Source: JAYRWN01 sp041917975 | GTDB lineage: Bacteria; Bacteroidota; Bacteroidia; Chitinophagales; Saprospiraceae | Direction: 5' to 3' | DNA length: 7,263 bases | NCBI GenBank assembly: GCA_041917975.1 | Contig: JAYRWN010000218.1 | Span: forward strand, 1-7,263 | In this document: positions 1-7,263 of the stretch, piece by piece | How positions within the stretch are numbered: the stretch's first letter is position 1 | How the letters are laid out: the number at the start of each line of letters is the position of its first letter | Notes under the pieces: generated by a model | Told to the model about the DNA's origin: nothing | The model's input: the letters and a program-made list of their open reading frames with translations, nothing else | Databases searched by the model: none | Program-made: the position numbers and the translations under genes

Positions 1-17
1 TTATAAATGAAAAAAGG

Positions 18-83
18 TAGCAATTATAATAGAGCACTTGCCTTCTAAGCAAGCGGTTACTGGTTCGACCCCAGTTGGGATCA
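18..83 (+). tRNA. tRNA-Arg(UCU), 5'-truncated remnant
   Basis: The 3' part of a tRNA is clear. The anticodon stem is 37-41 paired with 49-53 around a seven-base loop, with anticodon TCT at 44-46 (decodes AGA). A five-base variable loop (54-58) follows. The T stem is 59-63 with 71-75 around TTCGACC, then the acceptor 3' strand TGGGATC (76-82) and discriminator A83. No CCA is encoded. The 5' part fails: the acceptor should begin GATCCCA, but 11-17 is an A-rich run that does not pair. The D stem keeps GAGC at 32-35, but only two of its four partners (G20, C21) are present, and the GG of the D loop is absent. It cannot fold as a normal tRNA, so it is probably non-functional. A 3' fragment like this is what tRNA-targeting integrases leave at one end of an inserted element. 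A simply decayed tRNA is the alternative. Confidence 0.6.
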
Positions 84-90
84 CTTGATG

Positions 91-127
91 AAAGAGGAGT
101 TGCGTCAGATGGCGTGGCTCCTTTTTT
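91..127 (+). terminator. Probable terminator behind the tRNA remnant
   Basis: AAAGAGGAG (91-99) pairs with CTCC plus the following T run (118-126), with one G-U pair, and ends in six Ts (122-127). An inner four-base stem (103-106 with 111-114) can form within the loop. It begins eight bases after the tRNA discriminator, where the terminator of the original intact tRNA would sit. This suggests that the DNA to the right is the native flank of the tRNA locus. Assigned by eye; no folding energy was calculated. Confidence 0.5.
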
Positions 128-190
128 GTTTTGGGTTTCGATTTCTCCTACTTTCGTCCTCCATGAACGCCACACAACTAAAAGAACTCG

Positions 191-224
191 CCGGCCTCGA
201 CCGCGAAGCGTCGGTGCCTGCCGG
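191..224. repeat. GC-rich nested stem-loop
   Basis: CCGGC (191-195) pairs with GCCGG (220-224). Inside this, CGA (198-200) pairs with TCG (211-213) and CGC (202-204) with GCG (208-210) around a GAA loop, with C201 bulged. The block is much richer in GC than the AT-rich sequence on either side. It could be a structured RNA, a REP-like palindromic repeat, or a relic of a former coding segment. The sequence alone does not decide. Confidence 0.4.
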
Positions 225-275
225 TACGGTTCAAGAATCTTTAAATGTTATAGGATTATAATTTTTATTCAAATC

Positions 276-297
276 GAAAATAATGACCATTATTTTC
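276..297. repeat. Near-perfect AT-rich palindrome, 10-bp arms
   Basis: GAAAATAATG (276-285) and CATTATTTTC (288-297) are exact inverted copies separated by AC. The two-base centre is too short for a good RNA hairpin, so a protein-binding (operator-like) site on DNA fits better. No regulator gene is visible in the window, and the nearest start codon (517) is 220 bases away, so its target is unclear. Confidence 0.4.
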
Positions 298-359
298 CGA
301 CCAGGAATTGCCCCTCAGGCCTCCTTTACAAATACACAAATAACCAGTTACACAACTAC

Positions 360-377
360 ATGAGTTTAACAACTCAT
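360..377. repeat. Inverted repeat, 7-bp arms with 4-base loop
   Basis: ATGAGTT (360-366) and AACTCAT (371-377) are exact inverted copies around TAAC. It could form a small hairpin or be an operator-like site. It lies about 140 bases upstream of the HAD gene and has no T run to make it a terminator. Confidence 0.3.
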
Positions 378-492
378 AACCCGTGGTTCGCAAGGATAGG
401 CTAACGATTGGCTATGGCGGCTAATTCAAAACTGACCAACCAAAATATTTTGCATAAATAGTCAACATTATGATGGGAAGGGACTAATTGAT

Positions 493-500
493 TACTTTTG
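493..500 (+). promoter_or_regulatory. Possible Bacteroidota -7 element for the HAD gene
   Basis: TACTTTTG matches the Bacteroidota -7 consensus TAnnTTTG exactly. No TTTG -33 element is found at the usual 19-21 base spacing; the closest upstream TTTG is at 449-452, which is too far. Transcription from here would leave a leader of only about ten bases before ATG 517. An eight-base match in AT-rich DNA can occur by chance. Confidence 0.25.
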
Positions 501-516
501 GCCCGAGATTTTTTCT

Positions 517-1161
517 ATGGATTACCAGGCGATTTTGTTTGATATGGATGGGACACTCGTTGACAGTGAACATTTGCACATCCGGGCCTGGCAGGAAGTA
601 TTACAGAGGGAACACCTGGATTTTCCAGACTCCTGGTTTACCCAGTGGATCGGCATCAGCGATGTTGAATTCAGCCGGGCTATAACTAAACAATACGCCC
701 TCAGAAGAGAGGACGGAGTTTTATTGCAGTCTAAACGGGACATCTTCCGCCAATTGGCTGAACGTGAGCTTGTCCTGATCCAGGGGGTGCAAGACGGCTT
801 ATCCGCTTTAAAAGATGTTCCCAAGGTGGTCGCCACATCCAGCAACCGCCATGATGCGGTGATGAGCCTGCAAGTCACCGGATTATGGGCTCATTTTCTG
901 GGCGTGGTGAGTATTGATGACGTCACTAACCCCAAGCCACATCCGGAACCTTACACCAAAGCGGCAGAACTAGGAGGCCATGCCCCGCACCTGTGCATTG
1001 CCGTAGAGGACAGCGTGTCCGGAATACGTTCGGCTAAAGCCGCCGGTTGTTTTACCATCGCTGTGGGTAACAGTTTGCCCGGTGAACAACTACACGCCGC
1101 AGACCTGGTGTTGGCCAATACTCAGGAAGCCATGCAGTACATCATCACCTTGCTCCTTTGA
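517..1161 (+). CDS. HAD-superfamily hydrolase, beta-phosphoglucomutase-like
   Basis: This 214-residue cytoplasmic protein has the four HAD motifs. Motif I is DMDGTLVDSE with nucleophile Asp9 and acid/base Asp11. Motif II is ATSS (residues 106-109). Motif III is Lys140 in NPKPHPEPY. Motif IV is VEDSVSGI, with Glu164 and Asp165 as Mg ligands. Residues of about 15-85 form a helical C1 cap. Length and motif style fit the beta-phosphoglucomutase/phosphatase subgroup (PGMB-like), which moves or removes phosphate on sugar phosphates and other small metabolites. Motifs alone do not distinguish mutase from phosphatase. ATG 517 is chosen because motif I then starts at residue 8, as is usual; the frame stays open upstream but has no nearby ATG. 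The ribosome site is weak (GAG at 505-507). It stands alone on its strand and converges on the oxidoreductase genes. A sugar link to those genes is only a guess. Confidence 0.9.
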   Translation: MDYQAILFDMDGTLVDSEHLHIRAWQEVLQREHLDFPDSWFTQWIGISDVEFSRAITKQYALRREDGVLLQSKRDIFRQLAERELVLIQGVQDGLSALKDVPKVVATSSNRHDAVMSLQVTGLWAHFLGVVSIDDVTNPKPHPEPYTKAAELGGHAPHLCIAVEDSVSGIRSAKAAGCFTIAVGNSLPGEQLHAADLVLANTQEAMQYIITLLL

Positions 1162-1183
1162 AATAGGTCAGGCATTCAGGTCC

Positions 1184-1199
1184 GATACATATTTGTATC
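1184..1199. terminator. Small hairpin between convergent genes
   Basis: GATACA (1184-1189) and TGTATC (1194-1199) form a six-base stem around TATT, within the 58 bases separating two convergent stop codons. The position suits a two-way terminator, but the stem is AT-rich and neither side has a proper T run, so the call is weak. Confidence 0.25.
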
Positions 1200-1219
1200 A
1201 ATTAATTAAATATACATTG

Positions 1220-1780
1220 CTATAAGGCCCAGGCTTTTTCTCCTTTGGTATAGGGAATACACCCTTCATAACGTCCCGGCACCGGAACGTAACGCAACGC
1301 TTGCGTACAACCTATTTCGGAGGTGAAATAACCAAAGATGGCCAGCTGTTTCATGAGCGTAAAATAATGTGGTCCATCGCCCTCGCGGGTCGGTTTAAAA
1401 GCTTTGGCTTCCTGATCCAAACCGAGCAAAAAATTATGCCGCTCTTCGGCCGTAGCTTGGACAAAATTTTTCCCGGTTTTTTCTTTAAAAGCTGCCGCTA
1501 AAGTGGTCAAACCGCTGGTAAATATATTTTGTTGGTTTTCATCATAACAGTCTTCCACCATTCTGATCATAAAATCGCCCACCTTTGCTGCTTTTGCGCC
1601 GGGGACATCGGTAGCCGGGAGGATAGTTTCCGCTATTTCATCCAACAGGGCGGCATCGCCGGCAGCAAATAGGCCGGTCTTGGCTGCTTCGCTTTTGCAA
1701 CCGGATAACATAAATTCTCCGCCGACCACCGTAGCGCCGGTAATCAGTGCTATCGAGCGCAATAATTCTCTTCTATCCAT
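1220..1780 (-). CDS. Gluconate 2-dehydrogenase subunit 3 family lipoprotein
   Basis: This 186-residue protein fits the Gluconate_2-dh3 family, the small (gamma) subunit of membrane-associated FAD dehydrogenases that oxidise sugars or sugar acids. Residues 36-70 hold the family's N-terminal pattern (ETILPATDVPGA). The end, from GYFTSEIGC (150-158) through RYVPVPGRYEGC to KAWAL, is the conserved C-terminus seen in Bacteroidota members. The N-terminus MDRRELLR followed by a hydrophobic stretch resembles a twin-arginine signal, and LSGC (25-28) is a lipobox, so Cys28 is probably lipidated and the protein held in the periplasm. In characterised FAD glucose dehydrogenases this subunit carries the signal-less catalytic subunit through Tat, which fits the two GMC genes just upstream. 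It is the last gene of the block, 64 bases after GMC oxidoreductase B. No Shine-Dalgarno sequence is evident before the ATG. The family call is firm; Tat export and lipidation are inferred. Confidence 0.88.
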   Translation of the reverse strand: MDRRELLRSIALITGATVVGGEFMLSGCKSEAAKTGLFAAGDAALLDEIAETILPATDVPGAKAAKVGDFMIRMVEDCYDENQQNIFTSGLTTLAAAFKEKTGKNFVQATAEERHNFLLGLDQEAKAFKPTREGDGPHYFTLMKQLAIFGYFTSEIGCTQALRYVPVPGRYEGCIPYTKGEKAWAL

Positions 1781-1844
1781 GATTAGTTATTTATCCTGGG
1801 TTTTAGCTAAATTTTAATTGACCGTTTTTTTGATATTTTCTGAA

Positions 1845-3557
1845 TTATAAATTTCCTTTTTTTAATTCCTCATAAGCATAGTTTGCTGCCCTGGCGGTCA
1901 ACGCCATGTAGGTTATGCTTGGATTTTGATTCGCCGAAGAAGTCATACAGGCGCCGTCGGTATTAAACACATTAGGCACATCATGCATCTGATTCCACCC
2001 GTTCAGCACCGAAGTTTTAGGATCGCGTCCCATGCGTGCCGTACCCATTTCATGGATACACAAACCGGGATACGCCTGAGCGTCGTTGAAGGTACTGATG
2101 TTTTTCAGGCCACCACTTTCCAGCATTTCGGCCGCACAATCCATGATGTCCTGGCGCATGGCCATTTCGTTTTCCCGGAAGGTACAGCTCACCGCCAGCA
2201 AGGGCAGACCCCATTGATCTTTTTCTGCGGTATGCAGGCTGATGGTATTATCCGCATAAGGCAGATGTTCACCCCATCCGCCCAGCCAAAACACCCATGG
2301 TCCGGGCTCCATCAGTTGGGCTTTCAGTTCGGCTCCGATCCCTTCAGCCTGAGCTGGAACCGGACGTGACGCTCCGCCCTGATAACCAAAGCCCCGCAGA
2401 TAGTCTTTGCGCTGATCGCTATCGGTCAGATTGCGGAAGCGCGGTACATAGACCCCATTCGGCCGGCGTCCATAAAAATAGTTATCCTGAAATCCTTCGT
2501 AGACCCCATACGCCCCCACATGGTAGTGATGATCCATCAGGTTGCGGCCGATCTGATCACTGCTGTTGCCCAAGCCGTTCGGGAACGCTTCGGACTTGGA
2601 GTTGAGCATGATATAAGTCGACCCCATAGCCGAAGCGCATAAGAAAATAACTTTGGCAAAATACTCTTCCGTTTGTTTGGTTAGTTCATCGATGATGCGG
2701 ACCCCGGTGGCGCGTTTTTGTTCTTGATCATAGAGGACTTCCATGACTATGGCGTGCGGCCGCAGGGTCATTTTTCCGGTTGCGGCGGCTACCGGCAGGG
2801 TGGCTGAATTACTGCTGAAGTAACCGCCAAACGGACAACCGCGGTCACATTGGTTGCGAAACTGACAAGGGCCACGGCCATTCCATCCTTTGGTCAGGTT
2901 AGCCACCCGCCCCGGAATCATCCGCCGTCCATCCGTAAAGGTCTTTTTGATTTGGTCTGCCACATGTCGTTCCAGGCAATTTAGTTCCATGGGCGGAAGA
3001 AATTCTCCATCCGGGAGTTGGGGCATGCCTTCCAGGGAGCCGCTGATGCCCACGAATTTTTCCACATGGCTATACCAGGGCGCAATATCCTTATAGCGGA
3101 TGGGCCAATCCACACCATACCCATCCTTGATATTAGCTTCAAAATCCAGATCACTCCAGCGGTAACACTGGCGTCCCCACACCAGGGAACGTCCACCGAC
3201 CTGATACCCGCGAATCCAGTCAAAGGGTTTTATTTGTACATAAGGATGCTCCAGATCATTGACGAAAAAATGGGCATTGTGCTCGGTGGTAAATCCACGT
3301 ATTTGGATATGCTGATCTTTTTTTTGTTGGTTGGAGACGCGGTCCCGATGGGGAAATTCCCAGGGATTGGTGGTGGCAGTAGGGTAGTCTTTGATGTGTT
3401 CCACCTGCCGCCCGCGTTCCAGAACCAGGGTTTTCAGACCTTTTTCACACAACTCTTTGGCGGCCCATCCACCGGAAATCCCGCTGCCTACTACGATAGC
3501 ATCATACGTATTTTGTGCCTTAGACCTTACATTTAAATTTACAGTATCGTTTTGCAT
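1845..3557 (-). CDS. GMC oxidoreductase B (FAD dehydrogenase catalytic subunit)
   Basis: This 570-residue flavoprotein belongs to the glucose-methanol-choline family. It starts with an FAD-binding GSGISGG (24-30) and an acidic residue at the end of strand 2 (Glu47 in LVLERG). The GMC signature region GGRSLVWG follows at 121-128. The C-terminal domain has His502 in IHEMGTARMG and Asn545 in NQNPS. Their 43-residue spacing matches the paired catalytic positions of GMC enzymes (His/His in glucose oxidase, His/Asn in choline oxidase). C231-x5-C237-x3-C241 matches the [3Fe-4S] ligand pattern of bacterial FAD glucose dehydrogenase alpha subunits; a Ser stands where a fourth Cys sometimes follows. 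There is no signal peptide, so export would depend on the small subunit encoded 64 bases downstream. It is a tandem paralog of the gene 53 bases upstream. Glucoside 3-dehydrogenase or another sugar dehydrogenase activity is likely; the substrate is unknown. Confidence 0.92.
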   Translation of the reverse strand: MQNDTVNLNVRSKAQNTYDAIVVGSGISGGWAAKELCEKGLKTLVLERGRQVEHIKDYPTATTNPWEFPHRDRVSNQQKKDQHIQIRGFTTEHNAHFFVNDLEHPYVQIKPFDWIRGYQVGGRSLVWGRQCYRWSDLDFEANIKDGYGVDWPIRYKDIAPWYSHVEKFVGISGSLEGMPQLPDGEFLPPMELNCLERHVADQIKKTFTDGRRMIPGRVANLTKGWNGRGPCQFRNQCDRGCPFGGYFSSNSATLPVAAATGKMTLRPHAIVMEVLYDQEQKRATGVRIIDELTKQTEEYFAKVIFLCASAMGSTYIMLNSKSEAFPNGLGNSSDQIGRNLMDHHYHVGAYGVYEGFQDNYFYGRRPNGVYVPRFRNLTDSDQRKDYLRGFGYQGGASRPVPAQAEGIGAELKAQLMEPGPWVFWLGGWGEHLPYADNTISLHTAEKDQWGLPLLAVSCTFRENEMAMRQDIMDCAAEMLESGGLKNISTFNDAQAYPGLCIHEMGTARMGRDPKTSVLNGWNQMHDVPNVFNTDGACMTSSANQNPSITYMALTARAANYAYEELKKGNL

Positions 3558-3586
3558 TTCCGACTGAGTATTTATTTCAAAGCATT

Positions 3587-3607
3587 TAATTCCTAATTCC
3601 TAATTTA
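3587..3607. repeat. Short tandem repeat between the GMC genes
   Basis: TAATTCC occurs twice head to tail (3587-3593 and 3594-3600), followed by a third, diverged copy TAATTTA (3601-3607). It occupies part of the 53-base gap between the GMC paralogs. It is too short to be more than slippage in AT-rich spacer, and no function is evident. Confidence 0.35.
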
Positions 3608-3610
3608 TAA

Positions 3611-5332
<1,722 letters not shown>

Positions 5333-5335
5333 GCT

Positions 5336-5355
5336 AAAAACCAGGGTTTACTGGT
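5336..5355 (-). promoter_or_regulatory. Hairpin plus U run just before a start codon
   Basis: On the transcribed (minus) strand ACCAG and CTGGT (5355-5351 and 5344-5340) form a five-base stem with a six-base loop, followed at once by five Us (5340-5336 on this strand, sharing one base with the stem). The initiator ATG of GMC oxidoreductase A begins three bases later. It resembles a weak intrinsic terminator between the peptidase and dehydrogenase genes and could lower downstream transcription or limit ribosome access. The stem is short, so it may have no effect. Confidence 0.3.
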
Positions 5356-5408
5356 CCGCAATTTAATTAAAGTATTCTGGTTAGGATATTAAAAATCTTG
5401 GCTAAAAG

Positions 5409-7106
5409 TTATTTTAACCACTGTTGTATTTTTTTAAAAGAACGCTTTTCCAGGCGCTGATGATTGGCCGTAAGAGCAGTTATCGGGTCCAATACATCCG
5501 CACTCGATTTTATAGCGCCGGTGTACCAATCGACCCAAGCCTGTAGAATGATGTTCTCCTGGCTGGGATCACCACCGGCGGCTATTGTTTGTTCAGCCAG
5601 GTTTTTCTCCGCCGTAATCCGCTCTTTACCTTTTTTTAAAATAACCTTGTGCAGGTATTTTAGGTCCCCGGCTTGTGCGGTGGTTAAATACAATCCGCAG
5701 CTTAAGGCGGTTATGGCTACATGGCGCATCTCGGTGGCCGAAACTTTGTCCAGGCGGTCCTGATCCGTATGATAAAATTCGTCGGTGAAGTGCCAGAGTA
5801 ACAGACCCGGTATGCCGGCATCCAAGAACGGTTGGTGGTCACTGCCACCCTCAAAAGGATTTGTATTAACTTCCCAGCCGACTATTCGTCCATGACTTTC
5901 GGCTATGGTCAGCATCAAATCATTAAAATAATGAGGGCGTATATCTTTGAGTTCCACGGTTGTACTACCCCATTCGGTATGTTTATCCTTTCCCCTGGTC
6001 CAAATCGCCGAGGGATCGGGCATTTTTTCGATTAAAAAAGAACCCCCGGTGATAGCCGTATTTTCTCCGGTCATGTCCAGGCTCATGCCCCAGGATAGAC
6101 CTTTTGCCCTGACGGTGTCTTCGCTAATGTAACGGGCGGTAGAACTGATTTCATCACCCCAGATGAAAGTGAGGGTGCGGCGGGGATTTATCCGGCCGGC
6201 TTGATATAAGTGCGCCGCTGCCATCGCCATTTCAGTCAATGTGCCTACGCCGCTGGCGTTGTCATTCGCACCGGGTTCCTGTACATGTGCACTATATACC
6301 ATCCGCTGATGTGGATGCTCATGACCATGCACTTCGGCAATCAGGGTGAGTTCATCCGCTTCGCGATAACTGGTGGTAATTTGCACCCGGACTTTTAAAG
6401 GTTTTAATTCTGAAGATTTTTTCTGCAAATACCGGAAGGCCGCGGTAGATAAATTTAGTATCCAGGGTTTGAGATGAGGGAGATATTTAATCCCGGTAAA
6501 TGGTATGGCATTTACATGTTTTTCCGGGCGGTTAAAGTCCGGGATATGATAGGCTAAACCACCCAGCGCGCCGTATTTCACCACCCCTGTTTCCAACAAA
6601 TTATAGGCATGAATATCGCTGAGAATAATTTTTCCTTTTAAGTTTAGGGTATCTACCTGACTAAAGTCCCCGTTGGGTACAAAAACCACTTCGCCTTCTA
6701 TACCTTCGGCAGGCGTTGAAAAACTATGGATAGTCATCATGTTGCGATTCGTCTTAAACTGAAGCAGGGGAGCAGATTCACCAGCCACAGTCAACGTGGC
6801 ATCCACCGGTTCCCAGGCCGGGCGATGGAGGGGACGCCGTTCCAACCGATAAGTTAAGCGGCCGTGACCTTGAGCTTCCGGCCGGAAGCCGGCACGTTCT
6901 AATTGTTTTTGAACATAATAAATGGAGGTATCAAAACCTTGATTACCCGGTAAACGCCAAAATTGTTCCACAAAAGCTGTGGTAGCATAACTGATCTCAC
7001 CGCTAATGACCGCGCTGACCGTGGGCAAAAACCCTGAGGGTTTTAATTGACCAAAGGTAAAATAATTAAGTCCACAAAGAACCAGGATAACAACGGCGTT
7101 TTTCAT
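5409..7106 (-). CDS. Exported M28-family metallopeptidase with PA-like domain
   Basis: This 565-residue protein begins with a signal peptide (residues 1-19, cleavage probably near FG/Q20), so it should act in the periplasm or outside the cell. About 135-200 resembles a protease-associated (PA) insert (GKIILSDI, YGALGGLAY). The M28 zinc aminopeptidase core follows. Probable metal ligands are His274 (SAHVQEPGANDN), Asp282, Glu319, Asp344 (SLDMTGEN) and His424 (GGSDHQPF). The late motif HTDQDRLDKVS is also typical. The residue before Glu319 is Asp318, where most M28 enzymes have the general-base Glu (EE becomes DE), so activity may be altered. About 480-565 is an extra, probably helical tail. 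The family normally removes N-terminal amino acids from peptides; the substrate here is unknown. It is the first gene of the minus-strand block, 76 bases before GMC oxidoreductase A. No Shine-Dalgarno sequence is seen. Confidence 0.88.
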   Translation of the reverse strand: MKNAVVILVLCGLNYFTFGQLKPSGFLPTVSAVISGEISYATTAFVEQFWRLPGNQGFDTSIYYVQKQLERAGFRPEAQGHGRLTYRLERRPLHRPAWEPVDATLTVAGESAPLLQFKTNRNMMTIHSFSTPAEGIEGEVVFVPNGDFSQVDTLNLKGKIILSDIHAYNLLETGVVKYGALGGLAYHIPDFNRPEKHVNAIPFTGIKYLPHLKPWILNLSTAAFRYLQKKSSELKPLKVRVQITTSYREADELTLIAEVHGHEHPHQRMVYSAHVQEPGANDNASGVGTLTEMAMAAAHLYQAGRINPRRTLTFIWGDEISSTARYISEDTVRAKGLSWGMSLDMTGENTAITGGSFLIEKMPDPSAIWTRGKDKHTEWGSTTVELKDIRPHYFNDLMLTIAESHGRIVGWEVNTNPFEGGSDHQPFLDAGIPGLLLWHFTDEFYHTDQDRLDKVSATEMRHVAITALSCGLYLTTAQAGDLKYLHKVILKKGKERITAEKNLAEQTIAAGGDPSQENIILQAWVDWYTGAIKSSADVLDPITALTANHQRLEKRSFKKIQQWLK

Positions 7107-7220
7107 CCGGGGAAATTACCATTAATTTTTTGATTGCACTCGCACCATTCTTGTATCGCGGACCGCGGAGGGTGTTCGTCTTTTTGCCAAACTTGTCAGG
7201 CATCCATTTTTATGATGAAC

Positions 7221-7228
7221 CAAAAATA
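7221..7228 (-). promoter_or_regulatory. Candidate -7 element for the minus-strand operon
   Basis: Read on the minus strand this is TATTTTTG, an exact match to the Bacteroidota -7 consensus TAnnTTTG. It lies about 115 bases upstream of the peptidase ATG, which predicts a leader of roughly 105 bases. No good TTTG -33 box is found at 19-21 bases. The leader contains a GC-rich palindrome (CGCGG-A-CCGCG, 7157-7167). The remainder of 7107-7263 shows nothing else definite. A + strand ATG at 7243 opens a frame of seven codons to the window edge, too short to call. Confidence 0.3.
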
Positions 7229-7263
7229 GAATAGGTTCTGCAATGAGCATTAACACTATCCAA

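Larger units (their letters stand above)
128..516. other. Gene-poor interval with one doubtful small ORF
   Basis: I see no convincing gene here. A short + strand reading frame from ATG 163 to TAA 261 would encode 32 residues beginning MNATQLKELAGLD. It remains open upstream to ATG 88 (57 residues, with a hydrophobic stretch), but that longer form runs through the terminator hairpin. I do not recognise the peptide, and no ribosome binding site supports it. Another frame over the same bases gives an arginine-rich product, which reflects the GC-rich composition at about 185-230. The remainder, 240-516, is AT-rich with two inverted repeats listed separately, and its last part is the leader of the HAD gene. 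Confidence 0.4.

Noticed and set aside
75..404. 109-residue + strand frame beginning inside the tRNA remnant
   Set aside because: It starts in the tRNA acceptor strand, runs through the terminator and a mixed-composition spacer, and the product is low-complexity and arginine-rich with no domain.
3018..3536. Long + strand open frame (172 residues) opposite GMC oxidoreductase B
   Set aside because: It lies wholly antisense to a well-supported gene, has no recognisable domain, and reflects codon bias of the real strand.
7243..7263. Possible start of a divergent + strand gene (ATG plus six codons) at the right edge
   Set aside because: Too short to judge: no ribosome site and no recognisable sequence. 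It may be real, but this window cannot support it.

Overview
The window most likely comes from a member of the Bacteroidota (Cytophaga/Chitinophaga/Sphingobacterium-type). The basis is the gene families: a GMC dehydrogenase paired with a 'gluconate 2-dehydrogenase subunit 3' lipoprotein whose C-terminus (RYVPVPGRYEGC...) is typical of that phylum, and a large exported M28 peptidase. Start codons have almost no Shine-Dalgarno sequence, two sites match the Bacteroidota -7 element TAnnTTTG, and the tRNA 3' end lacks an encoded CCA. The genus cannot be named from the sequence.

Layout. Positions 18-83 hold the 3' three-quarters of a tRNA-Arg(UCU). The anticodon and T arms are intact, but the 5' acceptor strand and half of the D stem are missing, as expected for an integration-site remnant. 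A terminator-like hairpin follows at 91-127. From there to about 516 is a gene-poor stretch with a GC-rich nested stem-loop and two AT-rich inverted repeats. A HAD-family phosphatase/phosphomutase-like gene (517-1161, +) is followed after 58 bases by a convergent block of four genes on the minus strand.

Read in its own direction, the minus-strand block is: exported M28-family peptidase (7106-5409), GMC oxidoreductase A (5332-3611), GMC oxidoreductase B (3557-1845), and the small lipoprotein subunit with a twin-arginine-like start (1780-1220). The gaps are 76, 53 and 64 bases, so one transcript is plausible. A TAnnTTTG element lies about 115 bases upstream of the first gene.

How the genes may work together. 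The two GMC proteins are tandem paralogs without signal peptides. Each carries a C-x5-C-x3-C motif of the kind that binds a [3Fe-4S] cluster in bacterial FAD-dependent sugar dehydrogenases. The small subunit has an RR start and a lipobox, so it probably carries one or both flavoproteins to the periplasm as a Tat 'hitchhiker' partner. This resembles the gamma-alpha core of FAD glucose dehydrogenases and glucoside 3-dehydrogenases. No cytochrome c electron-acceptor subunit is visible. The substrate and the role of the peptidase in the same unit are unknown.
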